Source: Methylobacterium sp. NEAU K
GTDB lineage: Bacteria; Pseudomonadota; Alphaproteobacteria; Rhizobiales; Beijerinckiaceae
Reading direction: 5' to 3'
Assembly (NCBI RefSeq): GCF_030700285.1
Contig: NZ_JAUYZJ010000009.1
Span: forward strand, 115,003 to 179,002
Length of the DNA: 64,000 bases
Part shown: in pieces, positions 49,600 to 58,766 of the stretch
Position numbering within the stretch: the stretch's first letter is position 1
Layout: every line of letters begins with the position of its first letter
Position numbers and translations under genes: made by a program
Notes under the pieces: model-generated
The model's input: the letters and a program-made list of their open reading frames with translations, nothing else
Told to the model about the DNA's origin: nothing
Databases searched by the model: none

Positions 49600-50577
49600 A
49601 TGCTGAGACAGATAGCGACCGCGGCTCTGGCCACGGTCACCTTGTTCCTGGCGGTGACCGGCCAAGCCGACGCCGCGGCCGTGACGCAGCCAGGGGAGCA
49701 GGTCGGCCTTGCGCCGGGCCTGCCGCTGCCGGAGGGCTTCTACGCGTTCGACACGTTCAGCTGGGGACGGGCGGACCGCCGCGACGCCGCCGCTATCGGC
49801 GTCAACATCCCGTTCGTGATCTACGCTTCGCCGCTGAAAATCTTCGGCGCCCGGATCGAGCCGGTGGTCGCGTTCCCGTCGGTGTTCATCAACACCCGCT
49901 TCCCGGCCCCGATCCCGAACAGAGATGTGAGCGTCTTCTACACCCCGTTCCTAGGCAACATCTTCGCCTGGAATCTCGGCGGCGGGCTCGGCGTGTCCTA
50001 CATCGCCGGCGCCTATCTGCCGGTCGGCGACCGCGGCTCGGTGGGGCTTGGCCTGCGGGGCACGCCGCTGATCCCGGCCGCGAGTTCGGCCACGCTGACT
50101 CAGCGCGTCGGTGCGACCTATGTGGGCGACGGCACCCTCAACCTCTCGGCGATCCTCACCTACAACCGTCCGTTCGACGAGCATGGCCGGTTCGGCGGCC
50201 CGATCGGGGCGGCGATCGGCCCGCTCCCGCTGGCCGACCAGCTCAACCTCGACCTGACCGCCACCAAGAAGTTCGGGCATTTCGAGATCGGCGCCGTGGC
50301 GTTCGGCTACACCGACCTGCCGGTGAACCGCCGCGACCGGCTGTTCGCGCGGTTCCAGCGGGAGGGGAACGTCGCCGCCGGCGGCCTCGTGGGCTACGAT
50401 TTCGGACGGGTCATCCTGCAGACCTTCGTCACGCGCGAGATCGCGGCCCGCGACACGCTCGACCGCGCGGGGCGCCGCGAGCACAACGAGGAGACCCGGG
50501 GCTGGTTTCGCGTGATCGTGCCCTTCCCGATGGCAGCCGCCGCGCCCCCGGCCGAACCGCTCATCCGCAAGAACTGA
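49600..50577 (+). CDS. Outer-membrane porin-like protein (phenol meta-pathway MetA-type family)
   Basis: 325 aa. Signal peptide (TLFLAVTGQADAAA), then amphipathic beta strands alternating aromatic and small residues: GFYAFDTFSWGRADRRD, VSYIAGAYLPVGDRG, LNLSAILTYNRPF, ending RVIVPFP. It resembles the transporter family PF13557, thought to move hydrophobic or aromatic substrates across the outer membrane. ATG 49600 with GGGAGGGGG. First gene of the plus-strand catabolic set. Confidence 0.7.
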   Translation: MLRQIATAALATVTLFLAVTGQADAAAVTQPGEQVGLAPGLPLPEGFYAFDTFSWGRADRRDAAAIGVNIPFVIYASPLKIFGARIEPVVAFPSVFINTRFPAPIPNRDVSVFYTPFLGNIFAWNLGGGLGVSYIAGAYLPVGDRGSVGLGLRGTPLIPAASSATLTQRVGATYVGDGTLNLSAILTYNRPFDEHGRFGGPIGAAIGPLPLADQLNLDLTATKKFGHFEIGAVAFGYTDLPVNRRDRLFARFQREGNVAAGGLVGYDFGRVILQTFVTREIAARDTLDRAGRREHNEETRGWFRVIVPFPMAAAAPPAEPLIRKN

Positions 50578-50760
50578 GACCGCGGCGGGTTTCAGGAAGC
50601 CCGCCCTGTCCGCACCCGGGCTTTCGAGCCCGGCCCTCCGGGCCTAGGCTTCGTCCAGCCCCGCCCAAGGCGGGCTCGACGGCCTCGAAGAAGGGCGCAG
50701 ACAGGTGAGAAACGCACGCTCGGCCGTGCCCGGGCTCCTCCCGGGCCGCGGCGCCCGGCC
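50578..50760. other. Spacer with imperfect hairpins
   Basis: 183 bp after the porin-like gene. GAAGCCCG and CGGGCTTTC (50597-50624) can pair, and GGCCCTCCGGGCC follows. A weak terminator or processing hairpin is possible; no gene. Confidence 0.4.
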
Positions 50761-51804
50761 ATGCCGGGGACGCAATCCGTGAGCCTTCGCTGGACCCGCC
50801 GGCCCGAGGGCTCGACCTGGGGGGATTTCGGCCCCGACGACGAGCTCGGGCGCCTGAACCTGCTGACCCCCGAGAAGGTGCGCCAGGGCGTCGCCGAGGT
50901 GCGCGAGGGCCTGACCTTCTGCCTCAGCCTGCCCCTCGACCTACCGGGCGGCAACGTCCTGAACCCCCGGCGCCATCCGCCGCAGATCACCCCGACCCGG
51001 CGCGCCAACGGCCGGCCGAACATGAACTTCCCGGTCTGCGAGGAGGTCGACGGGGCCACCGACGTGATCTGCGACGACCGCGCGCTGATCCACCTGCAAT
51101 ACTCGACGCAGTGGGATTCGCTGGCCCATGTCGGCGCGCTCTACGACGCGGACGGCGCGGGGGCGGCGCCGACCTTCTACAACGGCTTCCGCGGCGGCCG
51201 CGACATCGTCGGGCCGAGCACCCCCGAGACCGCCGACCAGCCGTCCCGGGCGCGGCGCCTCGGGATCGAGCGGCTGGCCGAGGTGGGCATGCAGGGCCGG
51301 GCCGTGATGATCGACCTGCGCGCCCATCTCGGCGACGCCAAGGCCAAGGTCGGCTACGACCGGCTCGCCCGGATCCTCGAGGCCGACGGCGTCGTGGTCG
51401 AGCCCGGCGACATGGTCTGCCTGCACACGGGTTTCGCCGAGCGGCTGATCGCCATGGGCGGCGACCCGGACCCGAAGCAGGTCCACAATCTCTGCGCCGG
51501 GCTCGACGGCCGGGATCCGGCGCTGCTCGACTGGATCACCCGCTCCGGCCTGTGCGCGCTGATCGCCGACAACTACGCCGTGGAGGCCTACCCGGCCGGG
51601 CCAGGGCCCGCCTGCTGCGCCACGCTGCCGCTCCACGAGCACTGCCTGTTCAAGCTCGGGGTCAATCTCGGCGAGCTGTGGCACCTGACGCCGCTCGCCG
51701 ACTGGCTGCGCGCGCACGGGCGGAACCGCTTCCTGCTCACCGCTCCGCCGCTACGCCTGCCCGGCGCGGTCGGCTCGCCGGTGACGCCGATCGCGACAGT
51801 CTGA
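50761..51804 (+). CDS. Cyclase-family (kynurenine formamidase-like) hydrolase
   Basis: 347 aa. Belongs to the putative-cyclase family of metal hydrolases: GTWGDDDELGRLN-like start (STWGDFGPDDELGRLNLL), metal region STQWDSLAHVG in place of the usual HxGTHxDxxxH, and GDMVCLHTGF, LPLHEHCLFKLGVNLGELWHL. Family members hydrolyse N-formyl, lactam or cyclic amide/ester bonds. The start is uncertain: ATG 50761 or GTG 50779. Precedes the dehydrogenase gene by 13 bp. Confidence 0.82.
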   Translation: MPGTQSVSLRWTRRPEGSTWGDFGPDDELGRLNLLTPEKVRQGVAEVREGLTFCLSLPLDLPGGNVLNPRRHPPQITPTRRANGRPNMNFPVCEEVDGATDVICDDRALIHLQYSTQWDSLAHVGALYDADGAGAAPTFYNGFRGGRDIVGPSTPETADQPSRARRLGIERLAEVGMQGRAVMIDLRAHLGDAKAKVGYDRLARILEADGVVVEPGDMVCLHTGFAERLIAMGGDPDPKQVHNLCAGLDGRDPALLDWITRSGLCALIADNYAVEAYPAGPGPACCATLPLHEHCLFKLGVNLGELWHLTPLADWLRAHGRNRFLLTAPPLRLPGAVGSPVTPIATV

Positions 51805-51817
51805 GGGAGAACGCGGC

Positions 51818-52768
51818 ATGGCGGAGATCGCGGTCATCGGCGGCGGCCTGATGGGGCACGGCATCGCGCTGGTGCTGGCGCTGGGCGGGCACGGCGTGCG
51901 GATCACCGACACGCAGGCCCGGACGCGCGCCGCGGTGCCCGTCCTCATGGCCTCGGCGCTGGCGACCCTGCAGGAGGCGGGCGCGGCCCCTGAGGGCTGG
52001 GATGCCGCGCGGCTGGCGCAGGCCGTCCGGGTCGAGGCTGAGCTGGAACCGACGGTGGCGGGGGCCGGCCTGGTCATCGAGGCGATCACCGAGAACCCCG
52101 AGGCCAAGCGGGCGCTTTTCTCCGAGCTCGACCGGATCTGCCCGGCCGACGCGATCCTGGCCAGCAACACCAGCTACCTCGACGTGTTCCCGCTGATCCC
52201 CGATTCCCGGCAGGCCCGGGCGCTGGTCATGCACTGGTACACGCCGCCCTACATCATCGACCTCGTCGACGTGGTCCCGGGGCCCGGCACGGATCCGGCC
52301 GTGATCGAGGCGATGCGCGACCTCGTGCTCGGCCTCGGGCAGGTGCCGATCGTGCTGAAGCGCTTCATCCCGGGCTACGTCGCCAACCGCATCCAGTCGG
52401 CGATCAGCGCCGAGGTGTTCCGGCTGCTCGACGAGGGGGTCGCCTCGCCCCGGGAGATCGACGACGCGGTGATCCACGGGCTGTCGCTCCGCATCCCGAT
52501 CCTCGGCCACCTCGCCAAGGCCGACTTCACCGGCCTGGAACTGACGCAGCGCGCGCTGGCGAATGCCAGCTACGCGCCGCCGCCCGCCCGGTCCCGGTCC
52601 GAGACCCTCGAGGCGCTCTGCGCCGAGGGCCGGACCGGGGTGATGGCCGGACGGGGCTACTTCGACTGGGGCGGCCGCGACCCCGCGGAGCTGTTCCGCG
52701 AGCGCGACCGCAAGCTCCTGGCGCTGAAGCACGCGATGGCCGGGATCGGCCGGATGGAGGGAACATGA
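51818..52768 (+). CDS. 3-hydroxyacyl-CoA dehydrogenase-family NAD-dependent dehydrogenase
   Basis: 316 aa. Rossmann motif IAVIGGGLMGHGIALVLALGG, ASNTSYLDVFPLI and the catalytic His in ALVMHWYTPPYIIDLVDVVPG; the C-terminal domain begins PGYVANRIQSAISAE. Short single-domain members act on free 3-hydroxy acids (as L-carnitine dehydrogenase does) or CoA esters. Followed by an SDR and a beta-keto acid cleavage enzyme, so it may make the beta-keto acid. The TGA overlaps the next ATG. Confidence 0.88.
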   Translation: MAEIAVIGGGLMGHGIALVLALGGHGVRITDTQARTRAAVPVLMASALATLQEAGAAPEGWDAARLAQAVRVEAELEPTVAGAGLVIEAITENPEAKRALFSELDRICPADAILASNTSYLDVFPLIPDSRQARALVMHWYTPPYIIDLVDVVPGPGTDPAVIEAMRDLVLGLGQVPIVLKRFIPGYVANRIQSAISAEVFRLLDEGVASPREIDDAVIHGLSLRIPILGHLAKADFTGLELTQRALANASYAPPPARSRSETLEALCAEGRTGVMAGRGYFDWGGRDPAELFRERDRKLLALKHAMAGIGRMEGT

Positions 52769-53523
52769 TCGGAGCCGACCTGTCCGGACGGCGCGTCCTG
52801 GTCACCGGCGCCTCCTCGGGCATCGGGCTCGCGACGGCGGCGATGTTCGCGCGCAACGGCGCCCGCGTGGCGCTGAACCACCTGCCCGACGATCCCCGCG
52901 GCCCCGCGGAGGCCGCCCGGCTGGCCGGCGAGGGCCTGTCGGTGGTCGCGCTGCCCGGGGACGTCGCGCAGGCCGACGCCGCCGAGGCGATGGTGGCGGC
53001 CGGGATCGAGGCCCTCGGCGGCCTCGACGTGCTGGTCAACAACGCCGGCACCTCGGGCACCGCCGCGCCGATCGCCTTCGAGGATCTCGACGCGATGACC
53101 GAGGCGTTCTGGGCCGAGATCCTGGCGACGAACCTGCTCGGCCCGTATCGCTGTTCCCGCGCCGCGGCCGCGGCCCTCCGGACGAGCCGGGGGGCGATCG
53201 TCAACACCGCCTCGGTGGCCGGGCTCGGGCGGCGGGGCTCCTCGATCGCCTATTCGGCGAGCAAGGCCGGGCTGATCAACCTCACCCGCAGCCTCGCCCG
53301 GGCGCTGGCCCCCGACGTGCGCGTCAACGCGGTGGCCCCGGGCCTCGTCGCCACCCCCTGGACGGCCTCCTGGCCGGACGAGCGCAAGGCCGCGACGGTC
53401 GAGCGCACGATGCTCCGCCGCATGGCCCGGCCCGAGGACATCGCCGAGACGATCTTCTTCCTGGCCGCCGGCGCGGGCTACATCACCGGCGAGACCATCA
53501 CGGTCGACGGCGGGGCGATCTGA
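52765..53523 (+). CDS. SDR-family dehydrogenase 3
   Basis: 252 aa. TGASSGIGLATAAMFARNGARV, VNNAGTSG, catalytic Ser/Tyr/Lys in NTASVAGLGRRGSSIAYSASKAG, and YITGETITVDGG at the end. Coupled by ATGA to the upstream dehydrogenase; the cleavage-enzyme gene follows in 17 bp. Confidence 0.9.
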   Translation: MIGADLSGRRVLVTGASSGIGLATAAMFARNGARVALNHLPDDPRGPAEAARLAGEGLSVVALPGDVAQADAAEAMVAAGIEALGGLDVLVNNAGTSGTAAPIAFEDLDAMTEAFWAEILATNLLGPYRCSRAAAAALRTSRGAIVNTASVAGLGRRGSSIAYSASKAGLINLTRSLARALAPDVRVNAVAPGLVATPWTASWPDERKAATVERTMLRRMARPEDIAETIFFLAAGAGYITGETITVDGGAI

Positions 53524-53540
53524 GGGCCGAGGAGGACACG

Positions 53541-54425
53541 ATGTCGAGCAAGACCGTCATCACCTGCGCGCTCACGGGCTCGTTCGACACGGCCGGCAAG
53601 AACCCGGCGGTGCCGGTGAGCCCGAAGGCCATCGCGGCCTCGGCCCTGGAGGCGGCCTCGGCCGGGGCGGCGGTGGTCCACATCCATGTCCGCGATCCCG
53701 AGACCGCCGCGCCCAGCATGGAGCTGGCCCATTACCGCGAGGTGGTCGAGCGCGTGCGCGAGCGGAACGCCGACGTGATCCTCAACCTCACCACCGGGCC
53801 CGGGGGCCGGTTCGTCCCGGGCGATCCCGACCCGGCCATCGCCGGCCCGGGCACCACCTTCGTGGCGCCGGAGGCCCGTACCCGGCACGTGGCGGCGCTC
53901 AAACCGGAGATCTGCACCCTCGACATCGCGACGATGAATTTCGGCGAGCACTTGTTCCTCAACACCCCCGCCCACCTGCGGGCCATGGCGGGGCAGATCC
54001 GCGCGGCCGGGGTGAAGCCCGAGATCGAGGTGTTCGATCTCGGGCAGATCGAGCTGGCCCGGCACCTTATCGCCGAGGGGCACCTGGCGCGGCCGCCGCT
54101 GTTCCAGATCTGCCTCGGCATCCCCTGGGGGGCGCCGGCGACGGCCGAGGCGCTGGTGGCGATGCGGGCCCGGCTGCCGGAGGACGCAGTCTGGTCGGCC
54201 TTCGGCATCGGCCGCCAGGAATTCCCGATCCTGGCGGTGGCCGCCGGGATGGGCGGCAACGTCCGGGTCGGGCTAGAGGACAACCTGTACCTGTCCCGCG
54301 GGACGCTCGCGCCGAGCAACGCGGCCCTGGTGGACAAGGCGGTGAGCCTGCTGTCCCATCTCGACCGCGAACCGGCGACCCCCGACGAGGCGCGGGCGAT
54401 CTTCGGGCTGGCCCCGCCTGGGTGA
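53541..54425 (+). CDS. Beta-keto acid cleavage enzyme (BKACE, DUF849)
   Basis: 294 aa. BKACE enzymes use acetyl-CoA and zinc to cleave a beta-keto acid into acetoacetate and a CoA ester; the founding member acts on 3-keto-5-aminohexanoate. TGSFDTAGKNPAVPVSP, the zinc motif VVHIHVRDPET, NLTTGPGG, and GGNVRVGLEDNLYLSRG are present. The substrate varies across the family and cannot be read here. Confidence 0.92.
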   Translation: MSSKTVITCALTGSFDTAGKNPAVPVSPKAIAASALEAASAGAAVVHIHVRDPETAAPSMELAHYREVVERVRERNADVILNLTTGPGGRFVPGDPDPAIAGPGTTFVAPEARTRHVAALKPEICTLDIATMNFGEHLFLNTPAHLRAMAGQIRAAGVKPEIEVFDLGQIELARHLIAEGHLARPPLFQICLGIPWGAPATAEALVAMRARLPEDAVWSAFGIGRQEFPILAVAAGMGGNVRVGLEDNLYLSRGTLAPSNAALVDKAVSLLSHLDREPATPDEARAIFGLAPPG

Positions 54426-54568
54426 GGTTGAGAGCCGCACGCGCCTGACGGATCGCCCGCATCCTCTCACCCGCCCGTATCGGCCCCGATCCAGGCCGAC
54501 TAAGCTGTCCTCGGACGACGCTCGAGCGGCGAACAACGCCGCCGGGTGAAACACACAGGGAGAGAGAC

Positions 54569-55786
54569 ATGCCGGTCCGCCACCATCTCGCGCGGCTGAT
54601 AGGGACTCTGTGCGCGCTGGGTGCCGGGGCGGCCCTGGCGGCCGATCTCGTGCCGGTGAAGATCGGCGTGCTGAACGACCGCTCCGGCGTCTACTTCGAT
54701 TCCGGCGGCGAGGGCTCGGTGGTGGCCGCCCGCATGGCGGTGGAGGACTTCAAGCCGGAGGCGCACGGGCTGAAGGTCGAGGTGATCGCCGCCGACCACC
54801 AGAACAAGCCCGATGTCGGCGCCTCGATCACCCGGCAATGGTACGACCGCGACGGCGTCGACGCGGTGTTCGACGTGCCGACCTCGTCGGTGGCGCTCGC
54901 CGTCGCCCAGATCACCAAGGAGAAGAACAAGGCGTTCATCAACTCGGGCGGCGGCACCGCGGACCTGACCGGCCCGGCCTGCACGCCCAACACCGTTCAC
55001 TGGACCTACGACACGGCCGCCATGGCCAACGGCACCGGCAAGGCCATTCTCAAGCGCGGCGGCAAGACCTGGTACTTCATCACCGCCGACTACGCCTTCG
55101 GGCTCGCCCTGGAGCGCGACACCAAGGCCGTGGTCGAGAAGAACGGCGGCAAGGTCCTGGGCGGCGTGCGCACGCCGTTCCCGAACCCGGACTTCTCCTC
55201 GTTCCTCCTCCAGGCGCAGGCGTCCCGCGCCCAGGTGATCGGCCTGGCCGATGCCGGCCTCGACGCGGTCAACGCGATCAAGCAGGCGCACGAGTTCGGC
55301 ATCCGCCAGGGCGGCCAGACCCTCGCCGGCCTGCTGATCGCCGAGACGGACATCCACTCCCTGGGCCTCGACGTGGCGCAGGGCCTCGTGTTCACCGCCT
55401 CGTTCTACTGGGACCTCAACGACGGCACCCGCGCCTTCGCGGAGCGTTACGAGCAGCGCATGCCCGGCAAGAAGCCGACCTCGTACCAGGCCGGCGTCTA
55501 TGCCGGCACGCTGCACTACCTGAAGGCGGTGGCGGCCCTGCACTCCGCCAAGGACGGCGCCGCCGTCGTCGCCAAGATGAAGGAGATGCCCACCGACGAT
55601 CCCCTGTTCGGCAAGGGCACGATCCGGCCGGACGGGCGCAAGATCCACCCGATGTACCTGTTCGAGGCCAAGGCGCCCGCCGAGTCGAAGGGTGAGTGGG
55701 ACATCTACAAGGTGCTGGAGACGATCCCCGCCGAGCAGGCGTTCCGGCCGATGAGCGAGGGCGGCTGCCCGATGCTGGCGAAGTAG
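54569..55786 (+). CDS. ABC transporter substrate-binding protein 2 (HAAT type)
   Basis: 405 aa. Signal peptide (LIGTLCALGAGAALAA), then VPVKIGVLNDRSGVYFDSGGEGSVVAARMAVEDF and SGGGTADLTGPACTPNTVHWTYD, TWYFITADYAFG. Typical of Bradyrhizobium/Methylobacterium branched-chain type binding proteins. No permease or ATPase follows; it may use the LivHM-LivGF transporter on the other strand. An AGGGAGAGAG ribosome site precedes the ATG. Confidence 0.92.
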   Translation: MPVRHHLARLIGTLCALGAGAALAADLVPVKIGVLNDRSGVYFDSGGEGSVVAARMAVEDFKPEAHGLKVEVIAADHQNKPDVGASITRQWYDRDGVDAVFDVPTSSVALAVAQITKEKNKAFINSGGGTADLTGPACTPNTVHWTYDTAAMANGTGKAILKRGGKTWYFITADYAFGLALERDTKAVVEKNGGKVLGGVRTPFPNPDFSSFLLQAQASRAQVIGLADAGLDAVNAIKQAHEFGIRQGGQTLAGLLIAETDIHSLGLDVAQGLVFTASFYWDLNDGTRAFAERYEQRMPGKKPTSYQAGVYAGTLHYLKAVAALHSAKDGAAVVAKMKEMPTDDPLFGKGTIRPDGRKIHPMYLFEAKAPAESKGEWDIYKVLETIPAEQAFRPMSEGGCPMLAK

Positions 55787-55868
55787 GGCGCTTGGACGAA
55801 GCCTGGCTCGCAGCATGATGCGGGAAAGCAGGAGCCGATTTTCCGAAGACATCGTGCAATGACGAACG

Positions 55869-55909
55869 CCTCGCGTCTGCCGTTTCCGCGAACGATGGCA
55901 GGCGCGAGG
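55869..55909. terminator. Hairpin between convergent binding protein and xoxF
   Basis: CCTCGCGTCTGCC and GGCAGGCGCGAGG form 13-bp arms with one mismatch and a 15-nt loop. It lies in the 234-bp convergent spacer. There is no T run, so it could act as a bidirectional transcript end or simply stabilise mRNA. Confidence 0.45.
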
Positions 55910-56020
55910 GCGCGGGTCCTCACGACCCGAAGGCGCGGCAACCCCGCCGACATCGGCGCTGGTCCCGGGTCGCCGCGCGCGATCACGGGCAGGACCCTCC
56001 CCGGGCGCGAGCCGCGCACG

Positions 56021-57787
56021 TCACTCCGGCAGCGCGAACACCGTCAACTGCCCCCCCGCCGCGGTGTATTGCGACAGCGCCGCGTAGCCGCCCACCGCCC
56101 CCGAGCCGTCGGCCGGATCCGTGAGCCCGGCCGCCAGCCCGATTCCCGCCCAGCCGCCGATTCCGGACAGAACCGCCACGTATTGCCGTCCGTCATGCAG
56201 GTAGGTGGTGACGTTGCCGACGATGCCCGACGGCGTCTTGAACCGGTAGAGTTCGCGTCCGTCCCGGGCGTCCACGGCCTTCAGATAGCCCTCCAGCGTG
56301 CCGTAGAAGACCACGTTCCCCGCGGTGGCGAGCGCCCCCGACCAGACCGAGAAGGCTTCCGGGATCGTCCAGGCGATCCGGCCCTTCGCGCCGTCCCAGG
56401 CGATGAAGGCGCCGGTCCGGTCCGAGCCCTCCGGCGGGTGCAGGGTCAGCGTCGCGCCGACATAGGGCTGGCCCGGGGTGTAGGTCACCCGGAAGGCCTC
56501 GTAATCCATGCACATGTGGTTGGTCGGCACGTAGAACAGGCGCGTCACCGGCGAATAGGCGGCGGGCTGCTGGTTCTTGGCGCCCAGCGCCCCCGGGCAG
56601 ATGTTCTTTGTGGTCTCGTCCTCGTCGGCCTCGCCCGGGGCGTAGCGCTTGTCGACCACGGGCCGGCCGTAATCGGGGGCGGCCGGGTCCAGGGGGATCC
56701 GGCTGGCCCAGTTGACGCTGGGGTCGAATTTCTCGGCCACCAGCAGCGCGCCGGTGGCGCGGTCGATCGTGTAGCCGAAGCCGTTCCGGTCGAAATGCGT
56801 GAGCACCTTCCGGGGGTGCCCGTCGATCACCTGCTCGGTGAGGATCATCTCGTTGACGCCGTCGTAGTCCCACTGGTCGTGGGGCGTCATCTGGTAGACC
56901 CAGCGGGCCATCCCGGTATCGGCGTCGCGGGCGATGATCGCCATGGCCCAGCGATTGTCGCCGGGGCGCTGGGCCGGGTTCCAGGTCGAGGGATTGCCGG
57001 TGCCGTAATAGACGAGGTTCAGATCCGGGTCGTAGGCGAACCAGCCCCAGCTGCAGCCGCCGCCCGTCTTCCACTGGTCGCCCTCCCAGCTCTTCAGGGA
57101 GGAATCCCGGCCGATCGGGCGCCCGAGCTCCGTGGTCGTCTCCGGGTCGACCAGCATGTCGGCATCCGGCCCGGTGGCGTAGGCGCGCCAGAGGCGCCGG
57201 CCCGTCGCCTGATCGTAGGCGGTGACGTGGCAGCGCGCCCCGTACTCGCCCCCCGCGATCCCGACGATGAGCTTGCCGTGCACCGGCAGGACCGTGGCGG
57301 TGTTGGTCTCGCCGCGGGCCGGGTCGCCGTTCTGCACGGACCACAGCACCCGGCCCGTCTCCGGATCGAGGGCGACCACATTCGTGTCGGCCTGCTGCAG
57401 GAACAGCCGTCCGTCCGCATAGGCGAGGCCGCGGGAGACCGTGTCGCAGCACATCACCGCGATGACGTTGGGATCCTGCCGCGGGGCGTAGCGCCACAGA
57501 ATCCGGCCGTCCCGGTCGAGGTCGAGGGCGTACACCACGTTGGGGAACGGGGTGTGCACGTACATGACGTGCCCGACCACGATCGGCGCGCCCTCGTGCC
57601 CGCGCAGCACGCCGGTGGAGAAGGTCCAGGCGACCTTCAGGCGCGAGACGTTGCCGGCATCGATCCGGTCGAGGTCGGAATAGCGGGTGTTGGCGTAGTC
57701 GAGGGTCTGGAGCACGGGCGGCCCTTCCGCCGACGCCGCGGCTGAGAGGAGGGCGAGCGACAGAGCCGCCAGGGTCGGAACACGCAT
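56021..57787 (-). CDS. xoxF: XoxF-type PQQ-dependent (lanthanide) alcohol dehydrogenase
   Basis: 588 aa. Signal peptide ([13 protein letters not shown]) and an eight-bladed PQQ propeller. The vicinal Cys pair C113-C114 ([10 protein letters not shown]) contacts PQQ. D307 in [11 protein letters not shown] is the catalytic Asp and D309, two residues on, is the extra Asp that marks lanthanide-dependent XoxF enzymes (Ala in MxaF). [24 protein letters not shown] is typical. Periplasmic; oxidises methanol or other primary alcohols. The start ATG 57787 gives the signal peptide. No xoxG cytochrome or xoxJ gene is adjacent. Confidence 0.92.
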   Translation of the reverse strand: MRVPTLAALSLALLSAAASAEGPPVLQTLDYANTRYSDLDRIDAGNVSRLKVAWTFSTGVLRGHEGAPIVVGHVMYVHTPFPNVVYALDLDRDGRILWRYAPRQDPNVIAVMCCDTVSRGLAYADGRLFLQQADTNVVALDPETGRVLWSVQNGDPARGETNTATVLPVHGKLIVGIAGGEYGARCHVTAYDQATGRRLWRAYATGPDADMLVDPETTTELGRPIGRDSSLKSWEGDQWKTGGGCSWGWFAYDPDLNLVYYGTGNPSTWNPAQRPGDNRWAMAIIARDADTGMARWVYQMTPHDQWDYDGVNEMILTEQVIDGHPRKVLTHFDRNGFGYTIDRATGALLVAEKFDPSVNWASRIPLDPAAPDYGRPVVDKRYAPGEADEDETTKNICPGALGAKNQQPAAYSPVTRLFYVPTNHMCMDYEAFRVTYTPGQPYVGATLTLHPPEGSDRTGAFIAWDGAKGRIAWTIPEAFSVWSGALATAGNVVFYGTLEGYLKAVDARDGRELYRFKTPSGIVGNVTTYLHDGRQYVAVLSGIGGWAGIGLAAGLTDPADGSGAVGGYAALSQYTAAGGQLTVFALPE

Positions 57788-57947
57788 CCTCGGATGTCTC
57801 CTGCGGCTCCCGGCGGACAGCCCCGTCGCGGAGCGGCCTCTCACGCCGAGCCCGGGGCGGAATCCCGGCGGGCCCCGCCTCTGACGTCACGGGCGGGGCC
57901 TGCCCGCATCGCCGCCGCGTGGTGCGGCGGACGCCCCCAGCTTCGCC

Positions 57948-58544
57948 TCACATCCGTTCCCGCACGATCCCCTCGGCCTGGGGATCCGGCTCGTGGCCGG
58001 CCTCGCGCAGCATCGGCACGACGGCGCCCGCGTCCCGGGCGACGAGGTAGCTCAGATCGAGCCCCTCGCGGATGAAGCCGTGGCCGCGCATGTGCTCGAA
58101 CAGGGCCAGCAGCGGCGCCCAGAAATCGGCCACCGACACCAGCACCACCGGCTTCCGGTGCCGCCCGAGTTGCGCCCAGGTGAGCTGCTCGACCAGCTCC
58201 TCCAGGGTGCCGATGCCGCCGGGCAGGGTCACGAAGGCGTCCGAGCGCTCGAACATCAGGCGCTTGCGGGTGTGCATGTCGGGGACCACCACGGTCTCCT
58301 GCACGTCGTCGAGCATGTGCTCGCGCGCCTGGAGGAAGTCGGGGATGATGCCGGTGACGTGGCCGCCGGCCGCGAGCGCGGCGCGGGCCACCGTGCCCAT
58401 GAGGCCCACATCGCCGCCGCCGTAGACGAGGCCCATCCCGGCCTGCGCGAGCGCCGTCCCGAGGAGCTGCGCGGCCTCGCGGAACACCGGGTCTCCGCCG
58501 AAGCCGGAGCCGCAATAGACACAGACTGTCCTCACCGGGGCCAT
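57948..58544 (-). CDS. LOG-family protein (TIGR00730)
   Basis: 198 aa. VCVYCGSGFGGDP, LVYGGGDVGLMGTVA, MHTRKRLMFERSDAFVTLPGGIGTLEELVEQLTWAQLG. The PGGxGTxxE motif is that of cytokinin riboside 5'-monophosphate phosphoribohydrolases (LOG), which release free bases from nucleotides; plant-associated methylobacteria are known cytokinin producers, but house-keeping nucleotide turnover is equally possible. The ATG at 58544 is at the family start; the upstream frame adds an unconserved tail. Confidence 0.9.
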   Translation of the reverse strand: MAPVRTVCVYCGSGFGGDPVFREAAQLLGTALAQAGMGLVYGGGDVGLMGTVARAALAAGGHVTGIIPDFLQAREHMLDDVQETVVVPDMHTRKRLMFERSDAFVTLPGGIGTLEELVEQLTWAQLGRHRKPVVLVSVADFWAPLLALFEHMRGHGFIREGLDLSYLVARDAGAVVPMLREAGHEPDPQAEGIVRERM

Positions 58545-58766
58545 CCGGCGCCCTCCATCGTGCATCCGCGGCGCGCCGTCGGGAGAGAGTCCCACGCCCG
58601 GCACTCCACGGGCCAAACTGCTGAATTCGCGTGGGATTCCCCCGCCTGGGCGGCGGGACGGCTTGGTGTCGGGACCATGTACGGTATTATGGGCGGCGCA
58701 GTCGACGGTTTTCGAGCGGGCAGGCGGCCCGCTCGCCGGGCGGCAGGCGTATCAGGGGAGGCCTTC
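58545..58766. promoter_or_regulatory. Divergent promoter region, LOG gene / LysM gene
   Basis: 222 bp with no gene. GGGACCATGTACGGTATTATGG (58671-58692) contains the most AT-rich section, with a possible -10 TATTAT at 58683-58688. Confidence 0.4.

Noticed and set aside
50761..54425. Assignment as an L-carnitine degradation operon (carnitine dehydrogenase plus BKACE)
   Set aside because: No betainyl-CoA thioesterase or choline-type binding protein, and the dehydrogenase substrate region differs from what is expected of carnitine dehydrogenase. Substrate left open.
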